From Microbacterium sp. H83 (GTDB lineage Bacteria; Actinomycetota; Actinomycetes; Actinomycetales; Microbacteriaceae), in contig NZ_LWCU01000004.1 in assembly GCF_001650405.1 (NCBI RefSeq), positions 33,555 through 97,554 on the forward strand: a stretch of DNA of 64,000 bases, written 5' to 3'. Every line of letters begins with the position of its first letter. Position 1 is the stretch's first letter. A program made the translations under genes and the position numbers. The notes under the pieces were generated by a model. It made no database searches and was not told the DNA's origin. It saw nothing but the letters and a program-made list of their open reading frames with translations. Below, piece by piece: positions 52,173 to 59,880 of the stretch.

Positions 52173-52442
52173 ATGAACGAGTCGACCGAGCCGTCGGGGC
52201 TGTTCGCGTCCGACGCGGGCCCCACCGCCGCATCCATCACCGACTGGACGGACCTCGGGCGGGAGATGTGGTCGTACCTCACGGGTCGAGGAGCGGCCGT
52301 GAACTACACCTTCGACGACATGACCGTCGAGGTGCCGCGGGACATCGGTCCCGACGCACCGCGGGCGACCTGGAAGTTCTCCGGCACCCTTCGCGTGACC
52401 ACCAGCGACAGCGTCTCGTCGGACGCCCCGCACGCAGCCTGA
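52173..52442 (+). CDS. Small conserved-looking protein of unknown function
   Basis: An 89-aa soluble, acidic protein. The central ITDWTDLGREMWSYLTGRGA and the following NYTFDDMTVEVPRDIGPDAP are compact and look like a conserved core, probably alpha then beta. I recall similar small actinobacterial proteins but no function. The ATG at 52173 has GAAGGAG 6 bases upstream. It lies between an anti-sigma gene and an FHA-domain gene, 14 bases before the latter, so it may be in a signalling operon with them. Confidence 0.75.
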   Translation: MNESTEPSGLFASDAGPTAASITDWTDLGREMWSYLTGRGAAVNYTFDDMTVEVPRDIGPDAPRATWKFSGTLRVTTSDSVSSDAPHAA

Positions 52443-52456
52443 ACGGGCGCGGCGCC

Positions 52457-53335
52457 ATGATCCGTCTCGACATCGACATGCAGGTCCGTCAGGTCGGACC
52501 GGACGGCGACGAGCAGACCGCGTTCGAGGTGCACGCCGCGGGGAACGAGATCGTCGTCGTGCTGGAGGACACCTCGGTGCTGCCCGGGCTGCATCGCCGT
52601 GACCTCACCCACCTCGGCCCCCTCGCCGACGGACTCGCGAAGCGCGGCGTCCGCGTGCGCGTGGAGGGGCCGAGAGGGACTCTCGTCCAGCTGGGCGACG
52701 TGAAGGCCGGACCCGTCGGCCGTCTGGTCGTCGGGTCGCCGCACATCAGGCTCGGACACGTGAGCGCGCTGCTCCCGGAGGTGCGCCACGAGGGCCCGCG
52801 CGGCGACGGCCGACGGCGCGGCCTGTCGGTGCCGGCTCCCCCGCCGACCCTCTTCCCGCTGTTCCCGACGCTCGGCCGCCACGCCCGGCGCAGAGTGACC
52901 ACCACGCACTACATCCCCGGATCGGGGCGGCCACGACTGATCTTCTCCGTGGGATCGGGCGACTGGGACGGGAGCAGGCCCCGCGAGTTCGATCTGCTCC
53001 CCGACCGCACGGTGATCGGGTCGGGGCCGGATGCCGATCTGCGCCTGGAGGGCTTGGAGGCACGCCACGCCGAAATCCGCCACAACGAGGACGACGAGTA
53101 CGTCCTGTACTCCTTTGCGGCGACGGGAGGCGGTCGGCCGAACCTGCCGCACGGCTCGGCGGACGCCCGCATCCTCCGCACCGGATCGCGGCTCGAGATC
53201 GGACGCTGGCGGCTCGCCTTCTATCGGGAGGAGTTCGCCGATCACGGACGCCCGTTCGGCGGTCGGATCGGCGGCGAGTACGCCTTCCAGAAGCAGCAGC
53301 CGGTGCGCCCCTACGGATCGGGGGAACTCGGCTGA
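52457..53335 (+). CDS. FHA-domain protein with premature-looking stop
   Basis: A 292-aa cytoplasmic protein. The N-terminal 100 residues (MIRLDIDMQVRQVGPDGDEQ) are a beta-rich region of unknown type. A forkhead-associated domain sits at about 175-265, with the phosphothreonine-binding core RTVIGSGPDADLRLEGLEARH. FHA domains bind phosphothreonine peptides from Ser/Thr kinases. The ATG at 52457 lies 14 bases after the small protein gene. The frame stops at TGA 53333-53335, yet the same frame continues with coding-like sequence for 31 codons, so the natural C-terminus may be longer. Confidence 0.88.
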   Translation: MIRLDIDMQVRQVGPDGDEQTAFEVHAAGNEIVVVLEDTSVLPGLHRRDLTHLGPLADGLAKRGVRVRVEGPRGTLVQLGDVKAGPVGRLVVGSPHIRLGHVSALLPEVRHEGPRGDGRRRGLSVPAPPPTLFPLFPTLGRHARRRVTTTHYIPGSGRPRLIFSVGSGDWDGSRPREFDLLPDRTVIGSGPDADLRLEGLEARHAEIRHNEDDEYVLYSFAATGGGRPNLPHGSADARILRTGSRLEIGRWRLAFYREEFADHGRPFGGRIGGEYAFQKQQPVRPYGSGELG

Positions 53336-53431
53336 CGCGATGACGACGTCGAGGCGTACCGCCGTGCGGTGGTCGAGCACTACCGGCCACTGCAGCGCGC
53401 ACTGGCGAGCACGCGGGAGGCGCGCGTCTGA
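53336..53431 (+). pseudogene. In-frame coding-like extension after the FHA gene stop
   Basis: After the TGA at 53333-53335 the same reading frame gives R-DDDVEAYRRAVVEHYRPL and then QRALASTREARV before a TGA at 53429. Third-position GC is high, as in real genes here, and the sequence is helix-like. It may be the lost C-terminus of the FHA protein after a nonsense change, or be reached by readthrough. Confidence 0.45.
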
Positions 53432-53485
53432 GCCACCCCGACTCGATAGAGTTGCTCCGCTGAACACACCACAGGGGAGACGTAC

Positions 53486-54403
53486 ATGTCGGTTGGACTG
53501 CTCGCGGTCGTCGATGACATTCTGAGCGCGGCGATGAAGGCCTCGGCCAAGGCCGCCGGAGTGGTGATCGACGACGCCGCGGTGACCCCGCAGTACGTGC
53601 AGGGCATCACACCGGCGCGCGAGCTGCCGGTGGTCGGCAAGATCGCCCTCGGCTCGCTCGCGAACAAGTTCGTCATCATCATCCCGATCGCGCTGCTGCT
53701 CACCGCGTTCGCGCCGTGGGTGCTCCCCTATCTGCTGATCCTCGGCGGCGCATATCTCTGCTTCGAGGGCGCGGAGAAGGTGCTCGAGTGGTTCGGCGTG
53801 CAGCACGGCCACGCCGATGAGGGCGCGCGCAACGAGAACAAGCTGGTCTGGGGCGCCGTGCGCACCGACCTCATCCTCTCGACCGAGATCATGCTCATCT
53901 CTCTGGCGAACCTCGAAGCGGGCCTCGACATCTGGACGACGCTCGCGATCCTCGCCGTGATCGCGCTGATCATGACCGGCGTCGTCTACGGCGCGGTGGC
54001 ACTGCTGGTGAAGATCGACGACATCGGCCTGAAGATGGCGAAGAACCCCGTGCAGCGCGTCCGTCACACGGGCACCCGCATCGTCCGGTCGATGCCCGCG
54101 GTCTTCCGCTTCATCAGCATCCTGGGCACCGTCGCGATGCTCTGGGTCGGCGGGCACCTGCTGCTCGTGAACCTCGGCGAGGTGGGGGTCCATTTCGGCG
54201 CCGACATCCTGCACGGCATCGAGCTCCTGCTGGAGCCGGCGGGCGGATTCATCGTCTGGATCGGCGACACCCTCTTCTCAGCCGTCGCCGGACTCGTCGC
54301 GGGCTTGATCATCGTCGGCGTCATCCTCGGCATCGGACGCCTGGTCGGCAGGAAGCCGAGCTTCCACGAGGGCGAGGAATCCCCCGCCGACGTGCACGTC
54401 TGA
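53486..54403 (+). CDS. DUF808 (YedI-like) membrane protein
   Basis: A 305-aa inner-membrane protein with seven or so helices. The N-terminal GLLAVVDDILSAAMKASAKA with AAGVVIDDAAVTPQYVQGIT, and the later WGAVRTDLILSTEIMLISLA, are the hallmark of DUF808. The family's function is unknown; no catalytic residues are apparent. It starts at ATG 53486 after GGGGAG. It precedes the ECF41 region but is separately oriented, convergent with the NmrA-type gene. Confidence 0.92.
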   Translation: MSVGLLAVVDDILSAAMKASAKAAGVVIDDAAVTPQYVQGITPARELPVVGKIALGSLANKFVIIIPIALLLTAFAPWVLPYLLILGGAYLCFEGAEKVLEWFGVQHGHADEGARNENKLVWGAVRTDLILSTEIMLISLANLEAGLDIWTTLAILAVIALIMTGVVYGAVALLVKIDDIGLKMAKNPVQRVRHTGTRIVRSMPAVFRFISILGTVAMLWVGGHLLLVNLGEVGVHFGADILHGIELLLEPAGGFIVWIGDTLFSAVAGLVAGLIIVGVILGIGRLVGRKPSFHEGEESPADVHV

Positions 54404-54422
54404 CCTTCGCCTCCTCCGGAGC

Positions 54423-55160
54423 TCAGTGCGTGGCGAGCCAGTCGTCGAACGTGAGCTCGCCTTGGAGCGCATCCGGGGTGCCGCGGAGCGAGCCGGACGC
54501 GAGACCGCGGCCGTAGGCGCCGGGGAGCCGCAGCTGCAGCACGGCGCGGCGGATGCCGTCGGCGGCCACCTGTCGCCGCGCCACGTCGACGAGGATCTCG
54601 TCGCGCGGACCCACGATGTCCTGCGCGCGACCGACCGGCCCCGCCTCGGCGACCCTCACCAGGTGCTCGCCCACCTCGCGCGCCGCAACGGGCCGCATGA
54701 GCAGCGTCGGCATCACGGCGATCGATCCGTGCTGCTGTGCGAGCAGCTGACCGGCGAACTCGTGGAACTGGCCTGCGCGCGCGATCGTCGACGGCACGGC
54801 ACTCGCGGCGACCATGCGCTCCTGGGCGAGCTTGCCCGCGTAGTACGACGCGTCGATACCGTCGATCCCCACGATCGACAGCGCGACGTGGTGAGCGACC
54901 CCGGCCTTCTCTTCCGCGGCCAGCATGTTCCGCGTCGCCGTCTCGAAGAACTCCGTCGCCGTCGTCGCCGACAGGGTGGTGATGTTCGTGACGTCGATGA
55001 GCGCGTCGGCACCCGCGACGGCATCCGTCAGCCCCGATCCGGTCAGCACGTCGGCGCCGCGCGAGCGGGCCAGCACGGTGACGTCATGCCCACGCTCCCG
55101 AGCGGCCTCGACCGTGTGCCTGCCGACCAGTCCGGTGCCTCCTGCGACGACGATCCTCAT
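54423..55160 (-). CDS. NmrA/SDR-type NAD(P)-binding oxidoreductase, ECF41 target
   Basis: A 245-aa protein with an extended Rossmann fold. The dinucleotide loop is VVAGGTGLVGRHTVEAARER; an active-site-like YYAGKLAQERM keeps YxxxK. It resembles NAD(P)H-binding NmrA-like epimerases. The ATG at 55160 is divergent from the ECF41 sigma gene. A promoter CGTCACA-N16-CGTC lies 70 bases upstream. Oxidoreductases and AhpD-like proteins are the known partners of ECF41 sigma factors. Substrate unknown. Confidence 0.88.
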   Translation of the reverse strand: MRIVVAGGTGLVGRHTVEAARERGHDVTVLARSRGADVLTGSGLTDAVAGADALIDVTNITTLSATTATEFFETATRNMLAAEEKAGVAHHVALSIVGIDGIDASYYAGKLAQERMVAASAVPSTIARAGQFHEFAGQLLAQQHGSIAVMPTLLMRPVAAREVGEHLVRVAEAGPVGRAQDIVGPRDEILVDVARRQVAADGIRRAVLQLRLPGAYGRGLASGSLRGTPDALQGELTFDDWLATH

Positions 55161-55229
55161 CCGATTCCCTCTCTCCGGCGGCTCAGCGCCTGATCTCGAG
55201 ACGCCTCTGCGGCATCCTCCCTCAGAGAT

Positions 55230-55256
55230 GACGAGACAGGCTCCCGAAGTGTGACG
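55230..55256 (-). promoter_or_regulatory. ECF41-type promoter for the NmrA/SDR gene
   Basis: On the minus strand CGTCACA (55256-55250), exactly 16 bases, then CGTC (55233-55230). The published ECF41 consensus, as I recall it, is TGTCACA-N16-CGTC, so 6 of 7 and 4 of 4 bases match with exact spacing. The gene starts 70 bases downstream. Confidence 0.75.
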
Positions 55257-55257
55257 T

Positions 55258-55284
55258 CCTCACACTCTCCTCCTCCGCATCGTC
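55258..55284 (+). promoter_or_regulatory. ECF41-type promoter for the sigma gene itself
   Basis: CCTCACA (55258-55264), 16 bases, then CGTC (55281-55284) precede the sigma gene by 47 bases. The TCACA core and exact spacing match the ECF41 consensus. It lies back to back with the promoter of the NmrA/SDR gene, one base apart, and implies autoregulation. Confidence 0.65.
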
Positions 55285-55331
55285 ATATCCTGCAGAGGCA
55301 CGGCACAGGGCGGCATCACGGGAGAGACGAC

Positions 55332-56261
55332 ATGGACGAGAACCTCGACGACGTCTTCCGCGAGCGGCGTCGGCTGCTCGCCCTCGGTTACCGGATGACG
55401 GGGACGATGGCGGATGCCGAGGACATCGTGCAGGAGACCTACGTGCGCTGGTACCGCCTCGACGAGGGTGAACGCGAGGCGATCGCGAACCCCGCGGGGT
55501 GGCTCACGACCGTGGCCGGGCGCGTCGCGCTCGACCTGCTCGGCTCGGCGCGGCGCCGACGCGAGCAGTACGTCGGCGAGTGGCTGCCCGAGCCCGTCCC
55601 CGCCGAGCGCTTCGCGGGCGCCGTGGGGACGAGGATCGCCGCGACGCCCGACCCGGCCGCCGATCCGCTCGACCGGGTGACCCTCGACGACGATGTCTCG
55701 ACCGCCCTGCTCATCGTCCTCGAGGCGATGACCCCGGCGGAGCGCGTCGCCTTCGTGCTGCACGATGTCTTCGACGTGCCGTTCGACGAGATCGCCGATG
55801 CCGTGGGGCGGTCGTCCGCCGCGGTGCGGCAGCTCGCGTCATCCGCCCGTCGGCACGTCCGCGAGAACCGCGCGACGGCTGTGCCGCGTGCCGAGCACGA
55901 CCGCGTGGTCCGCGCCTTCCAGGACGCGACGCGCACCGGCGAGGTCGCCGGTCTCATCGGATTCCTCGCGCCCGACGTCGAGCTGCGCAGCGACGGCGGC
56001 GGCGTGGTGCGGGCGGCCCGCAACGTCGTGGCCGGCGCCGACAACGTGGCGCGGTTCCTGCTCGGCATCGCGGCGAAGAACACGCATCTGACCGTCGAGG
56101 AGCAGCAGTTCGGCGAGGGTCTCGGACTGGTCTTCCGCGACGGCGACGTCGTGCACTCGGTCATGAACCTGCACGTCGACGGCGGCGTGATCACCCGCTT
56201 GTGGATCGTGCTCAATCCCGCCAAGCTCACGCACTGGAACCGCCCGGTCGACGGCGCCTGA
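55332..56261 (+). CDS. ECF41-group (SigJ-like) sigma factor with SnoaL-like C-terminal domain
   Basis: A 309-aa sigma factor. Region 2 has RRRLLALGYRMTGTMADAED and EDIVQETYVRWYR; region 4 has LHDVFDVPFDEIADAVGRSS. A C-terminal domain of about 110 residues (LIGFLAPDVELRSDGGGVVR, ending LWIVLNPAKLTHWN) is the SnoaL-like extension of ECF41, with DGGGVV and NPAKL corresponding to its DGGRV and NPDKL motifs. That domain acts as a fused regulator in place of an anti-sigma. ATG at 55332 follows GGGAG. It is divergent from the NmrA-type target and preceded by its own-type promoter. Confidence 0.93.
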   Translation: MDENLDDVFRERRRLLALGYRMTGTMADAEDIVQETYVRWYRLDEGEREAIANPAGWLTTVAGRVALDLLGSARRRREQYVGEWLPEPVPAERFAGAVGTRIAATPDPAADPLDRVTLDDDVSTALLIVLEAMTPAERVAFVLHDVFDVPFDEIADAVGRSSAAVRQLASSARRHVRENRATAVPRAEHDRVVRAFQDATRTGEVAGLIGFLAPDVELRSDGGGVVRAARNVVAGADNVARFLLGIAAKNTHLTVEEQQFGEGLGLVFRDGDVVHSVMNLHVDGGVITRLWIVLNPAKLTHWNRPVDGA

Positions 56262-56330
56262 CGCGAGCTCACGCCCGGCATCCTGCTACCGTCGACCCGT
56301 GCGCACCCGAGCGCAGATGCAGGAGACCCG

Positions 56331-56867
56331 ATGACCGACGTGCAGATCCGGGATGCCGAGGCGATCGACCTCGAGGCGATCACCGCCATCCACAATCACG
56401 CCGTGGAGCACACCACCGCGATCTGGAACGAGGAGACGATCGACGTCGCGAACCGCGCCGCCTGGCTGGCGGACCGGCAGGAGCGGGGCTACCCCGTGAT
56501 CGTGGCCGTCGACGACAGCGGCGTCGTGGGCTACGCCTCGTTCGGCGGCTGGCGCCCGCACAGCGGCTTCCGCCACACGGTCGAGCACTCCGTGTACGTC
56601 CGAGACGACGCCCAGGGGCGCGGCGTCGGCAAGACCCTCATGATCGAGCTGATCGACCGAGCGCGCCGCTCCGGCGTGCATGTCATGGTCGCTGCCGTCG
56701 ACAGCAGCAACCTCGGCTCGATCGTGCTGCACAAGCGCCTCGACTTCATGCAGGTCGGGCGGATGCCGCAGGTCGGCGCGAAGTTCGGACGCTGGCTCGA
56801 CCTCACGTTCCTGCAGCTCGTGCTCGACGAGCGGGCGTTCCCGCCCGACGCCCCCGACGCCCGATGA
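56331..56867 (+). CDS. GNAT acetyltransferase, phosphinothricin-acetyltransferase-like
   Basis: A 178-aa acetyl-CoA-dependent N-acetyltransferase. The start DVQIRDAEAIDLEAITAIHN and the core HSVYVRDDAQGRGVGKTLMI with the CoA-binding QGRGVG loop match the PAT/bar-like GNAT group. IWNEETIDVANRAAWLADRQ is also typical. Substrates in this group include phosphinothricin, methionine sulfone or amino acids. The ATG at 56331 has weak upstream signals and lies 69 bases after the ECF41 sigma gene. It overlaps pnuC by 4 bases. Confidence 0.92.
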   Translation: MTDVQIRDAEAIDLEAITAIHNHAVEHTTAIWNEETIDVANRAAWLADRQERGYPVIVAVDDSGVVGYASFGGWRPHSGFRHTVEHSVYVRDDAQGRGVGKTLMIELIDRARRSGVHVMVAAVDSSNLGSIVLHKRLDFMQVGRMPQVGAKFGRWLDLTFLQLVLDERAFPPDAPDAR

Positions 56868-57589
56868 ACCCGCTGCTCTGGCTCGTCGACGCCTTCAACT
56901 CGCAGTGGGTCCTCCCCGGCGGGCAGGCGCTGCTCGTCCGCGAGGTCGTGGGCAACGCGTTCGGTCTCGCCAGCGCGCTGGGCGGAATGCGTCGCAAGGT
57001 CTGGGCGTGGCCGGTCGGCATCATCGGCAACCTGCTGCTGCTCACCGTCTTCCTCGGCACGATCCTCAACCCCGACCACGAGCTGCCGCACCTGCTCGGT
57101 CAGGCCGGACGCCAGGTGATGTTCATCGTCGTCGCGATCTACGGGTGGGTGCGCTGGCGGCGCGCGTCGTCGGACGGCGGTCGCGTCACGCCGCGGTGGG
57201 CGCCGAACAGCGCCCGGGTCGGCCTGGTGCTGGTGCTCGTGATCGGCACGATCGCCCTCACGCCGCTGTTCCGCGCGCTCGGGTCGTTCGAGCCGGTGTG
57301 GGCCGACGCGTGGACGTTCGTCGGCTCTCTGCTCGCCACCTACGGCATGGCGAAGGGCTGGACCGAGTTCTGGCTGATCTGGATCGCCGTCGATGTCGTC
57401 GGGGTGCCGCTGCTCTTCGCGTCCGGCTTCTACGCGACCGGCTTCATGTACGTCTTCTACGGGGTCTTCACGGCGGTGGGCTTCGTCGTCTGGTGCCGTG
57501 CGCAGGCGAACGCCAAGCCCCAGGTCGAGACGATCATGCCCGATCCCCGGCCCATCACGTCGCCGATACCGACCGATCCGCCTCGTTGA
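56864..57589 (+). CDS. pnuC: Nicotinamide riboside/mononucleotide transporter
   Basis: A 241-aa PnuC-family facilitator with about seven helices. It opens NPLLWLVDAFNSQWVLPGGQ, with VWAWPVGIIGNLLLLTVFLG, VMFIVVAIYGWVRWRR and KGWTEFWLIWIAVDVVGVPL as typical blocks. PnuC imports nicotinamide riboside for NAD synthesis; paralogues carry thiamine or riboflavin. The ATG at 56864 overlaps the GNAT gene stop (ATGA). The tail is Pro-rich. Vitamin specificity is not decided. Confidence 0.9.
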   Translation: MNPLLWLVDAFNSQWVLPGGQALLVREVVGNAFGLASALGGMRRKVWAWPVGIIGNLLLLTVFLGTILNPDHELPHLLGQAGRQVMFIVVAIYGWVRWRRASSDGGRVTPRWAPNSARVGLVLVLVIGTIALTPLFRALGSFEPVWADAWTFVGSLLATYGMAKGWTEFWLIWIAVDVVGVPLLFASGFYATGFMYVFYGVFTAVGFVVWCRAQANAKPQVETIMPDPRPITSPIPTDPPR

Positions 57590-57647
57590 CGCGAATGTGT
57601 CGGCGGATGTCGGCGGCACTGGCCGCCACCGGCATCATCGGGTTCTC

Positions 57648-59042
57648 ATGGAGCGCATGACCCGTCAGATCCGCTTCAACGCCTTCGACATGAACTGCGT
57701 CGCCCACCAGTCGTCCGGGCTGTGGCGCCACCCGGACGATCGCTCGCGCCAGTACAACACCATCTCCTACTGGACCGACCTCGCGAAGCTCCTCGAGAGC
57801 GCGACGTTCGACGGCATCTTCATCGCCGACGTGCTCGGCACCTACGACGTGTACGGCGGCACGAACGAGGCCGCGATCCGCAACGGCGCCCAGGTGCCGG
57901 TGAACGACCCGATCCTGCTGGTCAGCGCCATGGCGGCCGTCACCGAGCACCTCGGCTTCGGCATCACCGCGGGCACCGCATTCGAGCATCCGTACCCGTT
58001 CGCCCGCCGGCTGAGCACTCTCGACCATCTGACGAACGGACGCGTCGGCTGGAACGTCGTGACCGGCTACCTGCCCAGCGCCGCCCGCAACATGGGACAG
58101 ACCGACCAGCTCGCGCACGACGACCGCTACGACCACGCCGACGAGTACGTCGAGGTGCTCTACAAGCTGTGGGAGGGATCCTGGGAGGACGACGCCGTGG
58201 TCGAGGACCGGGAGCGCGGCATCTTCACCGACCCTGCCAAGGTGCATCCGATCGGGCACGAGGGCAGGCACTTCAGCGTTCCCGGCATCCACATCTCCGA
58301 GCCGTCTCCACAGCGCACCCCGGTGATCTACCAGGCCGGCGCCAGCCCCCGCGGCGTGACGTTCGCAGCCGAGAACGCCGAGGCGATCTTCGTCGCCGCG
58401 CCGTCGAAGGAGGTGCTCGCCGGCACCGTGAGGCGCATCCGCGATGCGCTCGAGGCGGCTGGTCGCGACCGGTACGACGCCAAGATCTACACGCTGCTGA
58501 CCATCATCACGGCGGCCACGTCGGAGGAGGCGACCGCGAAGCACGCCGAGTACCTCTCGTACGCGAGCCCCGAGGGAGCGCTGACGTTCATGTCAGGCTG
58601 GATGGGCGTCGACCTGTCGCAGTATGCCGAGGACGAGCCCGTCGGCAATGTCGAGTCCAACGCGATCCAGTCGGTGCTGCAGCACCTCAAGGAGGAGGCC
58701 GACCTCGGCCGCGAGTGGACGGTCGGCGACTTCGGCCGCCACAACGCGATCGGCGGCCTCGGGCCCACCGTGGTCGGCTCGGGCGAGGAGATCGCCGACG
58801 AGCTGCAGTCGTGGGTCGACGAGACCGACATCGACGGCTTCAACCTCGCCTACGCCGTGACGCCGGGCACCTGGCAGGACGTGATCGAGCACGTGATCCC
58901 CGTGCTGCGGGAGCGCGGGCTGTATCCCGAGGAGTACACGCCGGGCACGCTGCGGCACAAGCTGCAGGGCAAGGGCGACCGCGTGCAGGACACCCACCGG
59001 GCGGCCAGATACCGGATCGGCGCGCAGGCACCCGTCACCTGA
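57648..59042 (+). CDS. FMN-dependent monooxygenase, NtaA/SnaA/DszA-type (LLM class)
   Basis: A 464-aa bacterial-luciferase-like monooxygenase using reduced FMN from a separate reductase. The N-terminus QIRFNAFDMNCVAHQSSGLW and the blocks FDGIFIADVLGTYDVYGG, RVGWNVVTGYLPSAARNMG and PVIYQAGASPRGVTFAAENA define the NtaA/SnaA/DmoA group. Members attack nitrilotriacetate, EDTA, alkyl sulfides or sulfones. Its ATG 57648 has a second ATG three codons on. It ends 8 bases inside the convergent membrane-protein gene. Substrate unknown. Confidence 0.92.
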   Translation: MERMTRQIRFNAFDMNCVAHQSSGLWRHPDDRSRQYNTISYWTDLAKLLESATFDGIFIADVLGTYDVYGGTNEAAIRNGAQVPVNDPILLVSAMAAVTEHLGFGITAGTAFEHPYPFARRLSTLDHLTNGRVGWNVVTGYLPSAARNMGQTDQLAHDDRYDHADEYVEVLYKLWEGSWEDDAVVEDRERGIFTDPAKVHPIGHEGRHFSVPGIHISEPSPQRTPVIYQAGASPRGVTFAAENAEAIFVAAPSKEVLAGTVRRIRDALEAAGRDRYDAKIYTLLTIITAATSEEATAKHAEYLSYASPEGALTFMSGWMGVDLSQYAEDEPVGNVESNAIQSVLQHLKEEADLGREWTVGDFGRHNAIGGLGPTVVGSGEEIADELQSWVDETDIDGFNLAYAVTPGTWQDVIEHVIPVLRERGLYPEEYTPGTLRHKLQGKGDRVQDTHRAARYRIGAQAPVT

Positions 59043-59457
59043 CCTGTCGGCGCGCTGCCTCTCGGCGGTCGGGGATCAGCAGCAGGATGCCGAGCAGCAG
59101 GCTCACTCCGAGCGCGACCATCTCGCCGATGGCCGCATCCATCGACATGTGCTCGAGATGCAGCGCGTGGTAGGCGAAGTGCAGCGCGCCGAACACCGTC
59201 CACGCGATGCCGAGCACTCGGAAGGCGATCGGATGCCGCCAGATCAGGCCTCCGATGCTGGCCGCGGCGAGCGCGAGGTACATCGCCCCGACATCGCGGA
59301 TCAGGTGCTCGTTGTAGGGGCCGTCGACGGACACCCAGGAGCCGAGCACGCCAGGGAACGAGTCGTAGAAGCTGCGCGCCGAGAAGTACGCCCAGCCTCC
59401 GACGAACAGACCGAGCACGGTGGAGAAGGCGAGGGCGAAGGTGTGGAGTCGTCTCAT
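59035..59457 (-). CDS. Small membrane protein with DUF4345-like layout
   Basis: A 140-aa protein with four hydrophobic helices (FALAFSTVLGLFVGGWAYFS, VGAMYLALAAASIGGLIW, VLGIAWTVFGALHFAYHALH and ALGVSLLLGILLLIPD). The His-containing HFAYHALHLEHMSMDAAIGE faces one side. This resembles small four-helix proteins such as DUF4345/DoxX-like, but the family is not certain. It starts at ATG 59457. It overlaps the end of the convergent monooxygenase gene by 8 bases. Confidence 0.75.
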   Translation of the reverse strand: MRRLHTFALAFSTVLGLFVGGWAYFSARSFYDSFPGVLGSWVSVDGPYNEHLIRDVGAMYLALAAASIGGLIWRHPIAFRVLGIAWTVFGALHFAYHALHLEHMSMDAAIGEMVALGVSLLLGILLLIPDRREAARRQVR

Positions 59458-59501
59458 ACCCCGGATGACGACGCGGCCGCCCGGCGTGTGAGGCTCCGGG
59501 G

Positions 59502-59681
59502 TCAGTCGGCCTTCGAGGCGAAGAGCCCGCGGAGCACGAGGAAGACGACCAGCGCGACGACGAGGACGATCGCGAGCTTCGCGATGAACCACAGGATCGA
59601 GAAGAGCGCGCTGACGATCCACCACGCGATCACCACGGCGAGGATGACGCCGACGACGGTCCAGAGCGAGTTCTTGGTCAT
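59502..59681 (-). CDS. Very small membrane protein, 59 aa
   Basis: A short gene of 60 codons encoding MTKNSLWTVVGVILAVV, then two long hydrophobic helices (about residues 7-33 and 33-54), and ending RGLFASKAD. Its ATG at 59681 has a usable leader and codon use matching its neighbours. Such double-helix mini-proteins are often stress-linked, but no family is evident. It lies upstream of, and in line with, the 140-aa membrane protein, 44 bases away. Confidence 0.7.
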   Translation of the reverse strand: MTKNSLWTVVGVILAVVIAWWIVSALFSILWFIAKLAIVLVVALVVFLVLRGLFASKAD

Positions 59682-59806
59682 GGTTCCAGCCTAGGCAGTG
59701 CCCGATCGACGGGCACAATTCAGCAGGCACTGGGGCCGCCCGGCCGTTGGCACGATGCACCGGGGCCGGAAGGACCGTCCTTGCTGAGTCGTGCACGGGC
59801 GGGCGG

Positions 59807-59833
59807 CGTCACACATCCGACCGCTGCGGCGTC
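59807..59833 (+). promoter_or_regulatory. ECF41-type promoter for the AhpD-like gene
   Basis: CGTCACA (59807-59813), exactly 16 bases, then CGTC (59830-59833), identical in -35 and -10 to the promoter of the NmrA/SDR gene. It precedes the carboxymuconolactone-decarboxylase-like gene by 47 bases. It places that gene in the ECF41 regulon although it is 4.5 kb from the sigma gene. Confidence 0.75.
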
Positions 59834-59880
59834 AGTACTGGTGAGGGCGCAGCTCGCGCCCCGTGAACCGAGGAGACGAC

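Noticed and set aside
52304..54214. Open frame of 636 codons opposite the FHA and DUF808 genes
   Set aside because: It crosses two well-supported genes and shows only antisense composition.
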